This document shows positions 59,290 through 64,000 of a stretch of DNA of 64,000 bases, piece after piece. The stretch comes from an uncultured Clostridia bacterium (GTDB lineage Bacteria; Bacillota; Clostridia; Saccharofermentanales; Saccharofermentanaceae). The position numbers were made by a program, and so were the translations under genes. Position 1 is the first letter of the stretch, and the number at the start of each line of letters is the position of its first letter. The notes under the pieces were generated by a model, which saw only the letters and a list, made by a program, of their open reading frames with translations, had not been told where the DNA came from and did not search any database. The stretch spans positions 33,694-97,693 of the forward strand of contig CAMNGC010000006.1 of NCBI GenBank assembly GCA_946537885.1, in the 5' to 3' direction.

Positions 59290-60375
59290 ATGAGTGATAA
59301 TGAAGAATTAGAGATAATAAGCTCAACAACTGAAGACATTACCGATAAGAAGTGCCCGAGTTGTGGAGCAACCTTGCAGTACGATCCTGATATAAAGAAG
59401 ATGGCGTGTCCTTATTGTGGTTTCTCAAGGGAGATTCCCGAAGAGATGTCTTCTGACAGCGTAAAGGAACAGGATTTTGAATCAGCCAAGCTTCGTGCCA
59501 GTCAGAACTGGGGAACGAAGAAGAAGAGTATTGTTTGTAAGCAGTGCGGAGGAGAGACGGTCTACGATGAGGCGGAGACTGCGGCCAGCTGCCCTTTCTG
59601 TGGATCCAACAACATTATGCCTGTTGATGATGATGAGGATATCATGGCCCCCGGCGGTGTTGTTCCTTTTGAGATTTCCCAGGAGAAGGCTTCCGAGCTG
59701 TTCAAAAAATGGCTGGGAGGGAAGCTCTTTGCACCTAATGCGGCAAAGCAGGCTTGTGTAGCAAAGGACTTTAACGGCATTTATCTTCCTTACTGGACAT
59801 ACGATGCCGAGACAGCATCGACATATAGTGTAAGTCTCGGTTTCGACTACAAGGACGGAGATGAGACTAAGACTCGTTGGAGAAATTACAGCGGCAATTA
59901 TGCTGAGTTCATCGACGATGAGATCGTATATGCCAGCAAGAAAACAAACGATCCCTATATCAAGAGAGTATCTGTATTTGATTTCACAAGACTTCGTCCC
60001 TATTCTCCTGAGTTCATCGCGGGCTTTGCCGCAGAGCGCTATACGGTAGGTCTCGACGAGGGATGGGGCCAGGCTAAGGTCGCTATCGATTCTAAGCTTC
60101 GCAGTCATCTCAGCAGCGAGCTGCGTTCGAGATATAATGCGGATCATGTTCGTAACCTTGTTCTGAATACGGATTATTCTGATATTACTTTTAAGTACCT
60201 TCTTGCGCCTATTTGGCTGTCGAACTTTAAATTCAACGGTACTGTTTACAAATTTGTCGTAAACGGACAGACCGGCAAGATCGCGGGAAAGTCGCCCATA
60301 TCGCCTATCAAGGTTGCGATTGCCGTTGTCATCGCCATTGCAGTCCTTATTCTTTTGGCTTATCTGTTCGGGTGA
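59290..60375 (+). CDS. Zinc-ribbon protein with C-terminal TM segment
   Basis: CPSCGATLQYDPDIKKMACPYCG and CKQCGGETVYDEAETAASCPFCGSN; C-terminal VAIAVVIAIAVLILLAYLFG. Confidence 0.85.
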   Translation: MSDNEELEIISSTTEDITDKKCPSCGATLQYDPDIKKMACPYCGFSREIPEEMSSDSVKEQDFESAKLRASQNWGTKKKSIVCKQCGGETVYDEAETAASCPFCGSNNIMPVDDDEDIMAPGGVVPFEISQEKASELFKKWLGGKLFAPNAAKQACVAKDFNGIYLPYWTYDAETASTYSVSLGFDYKDGDETKTRWRNYSGNYAEFIDDEIVYASKKTNDPYIKRVSVFDFTRLRPYSPEFIAGFAAERYTVGLDEGWGQAKVAIDSKLRSHLSSELRSRYNADHVRNLVLNTDYSDITFKYLLAPIWLSNFKFNGTVYKFVVNGQTGKIAGKSPISPIKVAIAVVIAIAVLILLAYLFG

Positions 60376-60402
60376 TATATTGTCACATAAGCTTTGATAC
60401 TG

Positions 60403-60432
60403 ACGCGCTGTCCGATGGGCGGCGCGTTTTTA
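60403..60432 (+). terminator. Probable rho-independent terminator
   Basis: ACGCGCtgtccgatgggcgGCGCGTTTTTAT. Confidence 0.7.
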
Positions 60433-60621
60433 TAGTATTACAAACATCCTGCTGTGATAGGGTACATAATGCGGTTATTCCTTTTCGAGAAATAGCTTTC
60501 GAAAAATGATCTCCTGTAGATTGCAAGATTATTTTATGTCTTATCCTCGAACTATAACAGTCATTACAACATAATATTGACAAAATTGTGAAGAAAATAG
60601 CAAAAAAGTATTAAATTCTTC

Positions 60622-60650
60622 TTGAAAAATAATGGTTACGACTGTAAGAT
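60622..60650 (+). promoter_or_regulatory. Putative promoter of the surface-protein gene
   Basis: TTGAAA-17 nt-TAAGAT, followed by a leader of about 45 nt. Confidence 0.45.
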
Positions 60651-60702
60651 GATTGTGAGAACCTTTATCGAAAGAGATCTAAGGGAAAACCTGTGGGGGG
60701 TA

Positions 60703-63700
60703 ATGTCTATGACTTTTAAGAAGAAAAGAAGAGCTTTAGTTGGTGCTTTCAGCGCGATCCTTGCGGCAACTGTCATCATCCCTAATGTGATGAATATCAA
60801 ATCAAATGCTGTTGATCAAAGTGCTGCGGCAGCAGGTAAAGATGTACCGGAAGTGCTTGAAGCTGCCAGTTCTGTCAACTATGCGACCATACTGAACAGA
60901 GCAGTCGATTATGGTATTGTTGCTCGCAACTTTATTCAGAATAGCCATATGGAATCAACTTTTGCTGTTGATACATACAAGAGAACTACCGGAGACGCTA
61001 ATGAAGTCGATTATCTTGACAGTGATCATACTGCACAGTTTATTATCGCTCACGTTGAGGGTGATCGTCCCGTATTCTGGGGTGAAAAACAGACGGCAGG
61101 ATATTACAACGTTGAGATAGGTCCGGAAGTTGCATATACCACCCCCAATAATGCGAATTCTGCATCTAGAGCAGATGGAGATCTATTCTTCTCGAATGCT
61201 CTGGACAGTAACCCCGATAGAGTAGGCATACATTCAAATTTCCGAGATACGATCCAAGCAAATATCGATTCTATTATAGAGAATGGAATAGAGAATTCAG
61301 AGGTGTTGACAATTAACGCCAATGATGGTAAGCATGCTATTGACCTTTCCCAGTATTCTTCTATAGAAGGTGGTGGGGCTCACTTCAATATTAATCTTAA
61401 TTATGACGAATTTGAAAATAGAGTTGTATATATCAATGTTGATGGCGATTTCCTTAACTATATCGGACAATCCGGTAAAGTACAGATCACAAAGCCGGAT
61501 TCTACTATTATAGTTTTCGATATAGAAAAAGCTAATGCCGACGGTATTGTTGCGATCAAGCAGTTTACGGTCAATGGTGTGAGCTCTGCATCTCCTTCTA
61601 TGGGTAACGATACAGATCTCGCTGCTCTTATTGATTCTACTATCAATCAGAAGATCATATGGAATATAAATGTTCCCAAGGTTGCTGTAGAACTCGGAAA
61701 TGCAGGAGGCACATTCCTTTTGCCTCATGCTGATAATAATGTTGGTCTTTCTGACGCATGTACAGGATGGATTGTTACCAACGGTACATTCAAGTTGGAT
61801 AAAGAATGGCACTATGTTTATAATGGCGGAAGTCAGGAATACTCATCTGACGGACACAATCAGTTCCACTTTGCACTCAATAAGGGTCTTACAGAAGAAT
61901 TGTCATCTGCTCCGAGTGAAGTAACTACGATCCTTACAAAAGCTGATGATTTCAAATTTCAGCTTTATGAATATACCGGATCTTTTGATATTACCACCGC
62001 GACAGCCATTGGCCAGCCGGTAGGTAATGCGGCGAGCAGCAAGGTTACATTTGATACACTTACATTTGATCCTGACGATGTAACTAACGGAGAAGTGCAT
62101 CAGTATAGGATCTACGAGGTTAGTACAAGTACTATAATCAGAGACAGTTATAAGATCTTCCCTAATCCGGACAGCTATATTGATATCAAGATAACCGTAA
62201 AAAAAGATGCTAATGATGAACTGACATTTGTCGTAGATCATATGACCGTCTTCGATAACGGAACAGACCAATATACATACAAGAACAAAACAGGCGTTAA
62301 TCTCAGTGGTGTAGAGTTTGGTTTGGGCAAGTTCTTCAATACTGTCCAGAAGACCGGATCTATAAAGATCGATAAATTCATATCTAACAGTAGTGTTTAT
62401 CTTCCGGGTGCAACATTTACGCTGACATCTGACATGGAGCTTACCGATGCAAAGGTGACAGGTGCGGATTACGAGTTGAGCGCGGATAACAAGATGATCA
62501 CGCTTGTAACTACAGGTAAACGTATAGAAATCGATGCTCTTCCTGATGGTACATATGTGTTGGCAGAGACCGCGTCAGCTGACAATTATTCGATGGAAGG
62601 AAAGACATCAACTGTAGGATTTACAATTGATAATTCTGAAGTTAGTGTATCAACCTCTATACCGGCTGAAAGCAGTGATGATACTTCATTCAATAATGGT
62701 ATCTTCTCATTCTGTAATGATGCTACAGTCGGATCGATCATCGTTACTAAGACTGTAGAGGGAGATAATGAATCTGCAAAAAATCAAGACTATACTTTCT
62801 ATGTAGAGGCATATCAGGGCAGCAATCTTGCAGGTTATGTACAGGCAGATGGTTCTGTAGCAGATTCCAAACAGCTATTTACTGTTAATTCAGCTGCTGG
62901 TGAAAGCACGATAATTGAAAATCTTGATTTTGACTACACCTATACTGTTGTTGAGGATGAGGACAGCGCGAAGGCATATGAGAATTCATCATATGAATTT
63001 GAATCTGTATCATATAATGGTGCAGAGAATATAAGTCTCAGTTCCGCATCTCCTGTTGCCGAAGCAGAGATCATAAATACTTATGTCAATAAGTATGAAT
63101 ATAGCTTCTCGATCAGCAAGTTGGTTAGTGGTGTTACGATGAATGGAAATGGTGGGACATTTGCCATAACCGTTTCCTATGTTGAAGATGGTATTACATA
63201 TTATCTTAAGTTGAATAATGGTGTAGTAAGCCCTGAAGGTAATCAGTGGCACACACCTGATCCTCAGGATTGCGCAATAGAAGTGCCTGCTAACGGAAGT
63301 CCTATTGTTTTAGAGGGCGAATATATAAAGCCGGGTGTAGAGTATACGATTACTGAGTTAATGGGCGGAAGTAATGGTGCTGATGTTAGAGCAAATGATA
63401 GTTGGCGTTTTGCTGGTGATAGCAATAGCACACACGAATTGTCAAGGACGACATATGAAACAGCTGATTCTACATCTCCTGTTGTCGGCAATGTAGCCAA
63501 TATTACTCTCAGTGATGACCATAAGACAGATGCTGTCAATTTTGTTAATTACTACGATCAGCATGGCGCCGAGATAACTATAGTTAAGCAGGATGCAGAC
63601 GATCCTTCCATTGAGCATCTGGGTGGAGCGACATTCGTTCTGGTTGGAACTACGCTTGATGGTGAGGGACCTGTTGAACTCAGTGAATGCGAGATTACAG

Positions 63701-64000
63701 GCGCAACCAGTGACAGCACGGTTTCAGAGTTTACAACAACAGATTCTGCTGATGTTGTTATTACCGGTCTGCCGGATGGTAATTATTCGATCCAAGAAGT
63801 AACTGCTCCTGAAGGATATGAGGATAATAGCGCTACAATTTATGAGTTCTCAATTGAGAACGGTGTTGTAAGTGATAAGTCCATTGTTGATAACGGTGGT
63901 TCTTTCAGCGACGGAACGATTACTATTAAGAATGACAAGACTGAAACCTACGGTTACATTAAGGTAGTAAAGACTCTGACAGGTATCGACCTTGCACTGG
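60703..64000 (+). CDS. Large secreted surface protein: signal peptide, adhesin-like N-terminus, FctA/Spy0128-like and multiple SpaA/Cna-B-like domains (3' partial)
   Basis: Frame opened by ATG 60703 (MSMTFKKKRRALVGAFSAILAATVIIPNVMNIKSNA) stays open to base 64000; GSIKIDKFISNSSVYLPGATFTL, LPDGTYVLAETAS, LGGATFVLVG...LPDGNYSIQEVTAPEGYE, GYIKVVKTLTG. Not in the ORF track because no stop lies in the window. Confidence 0.9.
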   Translation, partial: MSMTFKKKRRALVGAFSAILAATVIIPNVMNIKSNAVDQSAAAAGKDVPEVLEAASSVNYATILNRAVDYGIVARNFIQNSHMESTFAVDTYKRTTGDANEVDYLDSDHTAQFIIAHVEGDRPVFWGEKQTAGYYNVEIGPEVAYTTPNNANSASRADGDLFFSNALDSNPDRVGIHSNFRDTIQANIDSIIENGIENSEVLTINANDGKHAIDLSQYSSIEGGGAHFNINLNYDEFENRVVYINVDGDFLNYIGQSGKVQITKPDSTIIVFDIEKANADGIVAIKQFTVNGVSSASPSMGNDTDLAALIDSTINQKIIWNINVPKVAVELGNAGGTFLLPHADNNVGLSDACTGWIVTNGTFKLDKEWHYVYNGGSQEYSSDGHNQFHFALNKGLTEELSSAPSEVTTILTKADDFKFQLYEYTGSFDITTATAIGQPVGNAASSKVTFDTLTFDPDDVTNGEVHQYRIYEVSTSTIIRDSYKIFPNPDSYIDIKITVKKDANDELTFVVDHMTVFDNGTDQYTYKNKTGVNLSGVEFGLGKFFNTVQKTGSIKIDKFISNSSVYLPGATFTLTSDMELTDAKVTGADYELSADNKMITLVTTGKRIEIDALPDGTYVLAETASADNYSMEGKTSTVGFTIDNSEVSVSTSIPAESSDDTSFNNGIFSFCNDATVGSIIVTKTVEGDNESAKNQDYTFYVEAYQGSNLAGYVQADGSVADSKQLFTVNSAAGESTIIENLDFDYTYTVVEDEDSAKAYENSSYEFESVSYNGAENISLSSASPVAEAEIINTYVNKYEYSFSISKLVSGVTMNGNGGTFAITVSYVEDGITYYLKLNNGVVSPEGNQWHTPDPQDCAIEVPANGSPIVLEGEYIKPGVEYTITELMGGSNGADVRANDSWRFAGDSNSTHELSRTTYETADSTSPVVGNVANITLSDDHKTDAVNFVNYYDQHGAEITIVKQDADDPSIEHLGGATFVLVGTTLDGEGPVELSECEITGATSDSTVSEFTTTDSADVVITGLPDGNYSIQEVTAPEGYEDNSATIYEFSIENGVVSDKSIVDNGGSFSDGTITIKNDKTETYGYIKVVKTLTGIDLAL

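Noticed and set aside
61297-61812. ORF-track entries on both strands between 60.9 and 63.8 kb
   Set aside because: All lie within the open-ended + strand surface-protein frame starting at 60703 and have no coherent domain content.
1-64000. tRNA/rRNA genes, transposases, integrases, prophage modules, riboswitch classes
   Set aside because: Looked for by eye; nothing met a recognisable motif standard, though small RNAs cannot be excluded without covariance-model searches.

Overview
The window looks like an ordinary low-to-mid GC Clostridia-like (Firmicutes) chromosome segment, dominated by housekeeping and carbohydrate-metabolism genes. In order: S51-like peptidase (5' partial), GH114-like lipoprotein, FkbM methyltransferase, ABC exporter pair, uvrB-dnaE, ABC-F ATPase, leuCDB, an orphan sugar-binding lipoprotein coupled to a GGDEF protein, DAHP synthase, Ppx/GppA-ppk, galM, a modular GH9 cellulase lipoprotein, AraC regulator / NAD-epimerase, Mn-type inorganic pyrophosphatase, an LRR-DUF4214 surface protein followed by a PD-(D/E)XK-like protein, glnS-gltX, an AroB-like and an M28-like protein, a LacI-regulated mannoside-phosphorolysis operon (AGE epimerase, two GH130, CE2-like esterase, manA), an MBOAT/SGNH pair, the glycogen operon glgB-C-D-A plus a GH13, a zinc-ribbon protein, and a large open-ended isopeptide/Cna-B surface protein that the ORF track omits because its stop lies outside the window. 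No tRNA, rRNA, transposase, prophage or CRISPR array was recognised. The observations most worth a second look are: (1) a dispersed intergenic repeat family with an exact 54-bp period at two loci about 37 kb apart, whose units form nested, alternative hairpins; (2) lysine/alanine-rich histone-H1-like extensions on three polymer-synthesising enzymes (Ppk, GlgB, GlgA); (3) an AroB-family protein that appears to have lost all three zinc ligands, followed 2 nt later by an M28-like protein with a degenerate metal site; (4) a solute-binding lipoprotein with no permease, 12 nt upstream of a diguanylate cyclase; (5) a shared operator-like motif at the LacI gene and the mannoside operon. All functional statements rest on reading translated motifs; no database search was run.
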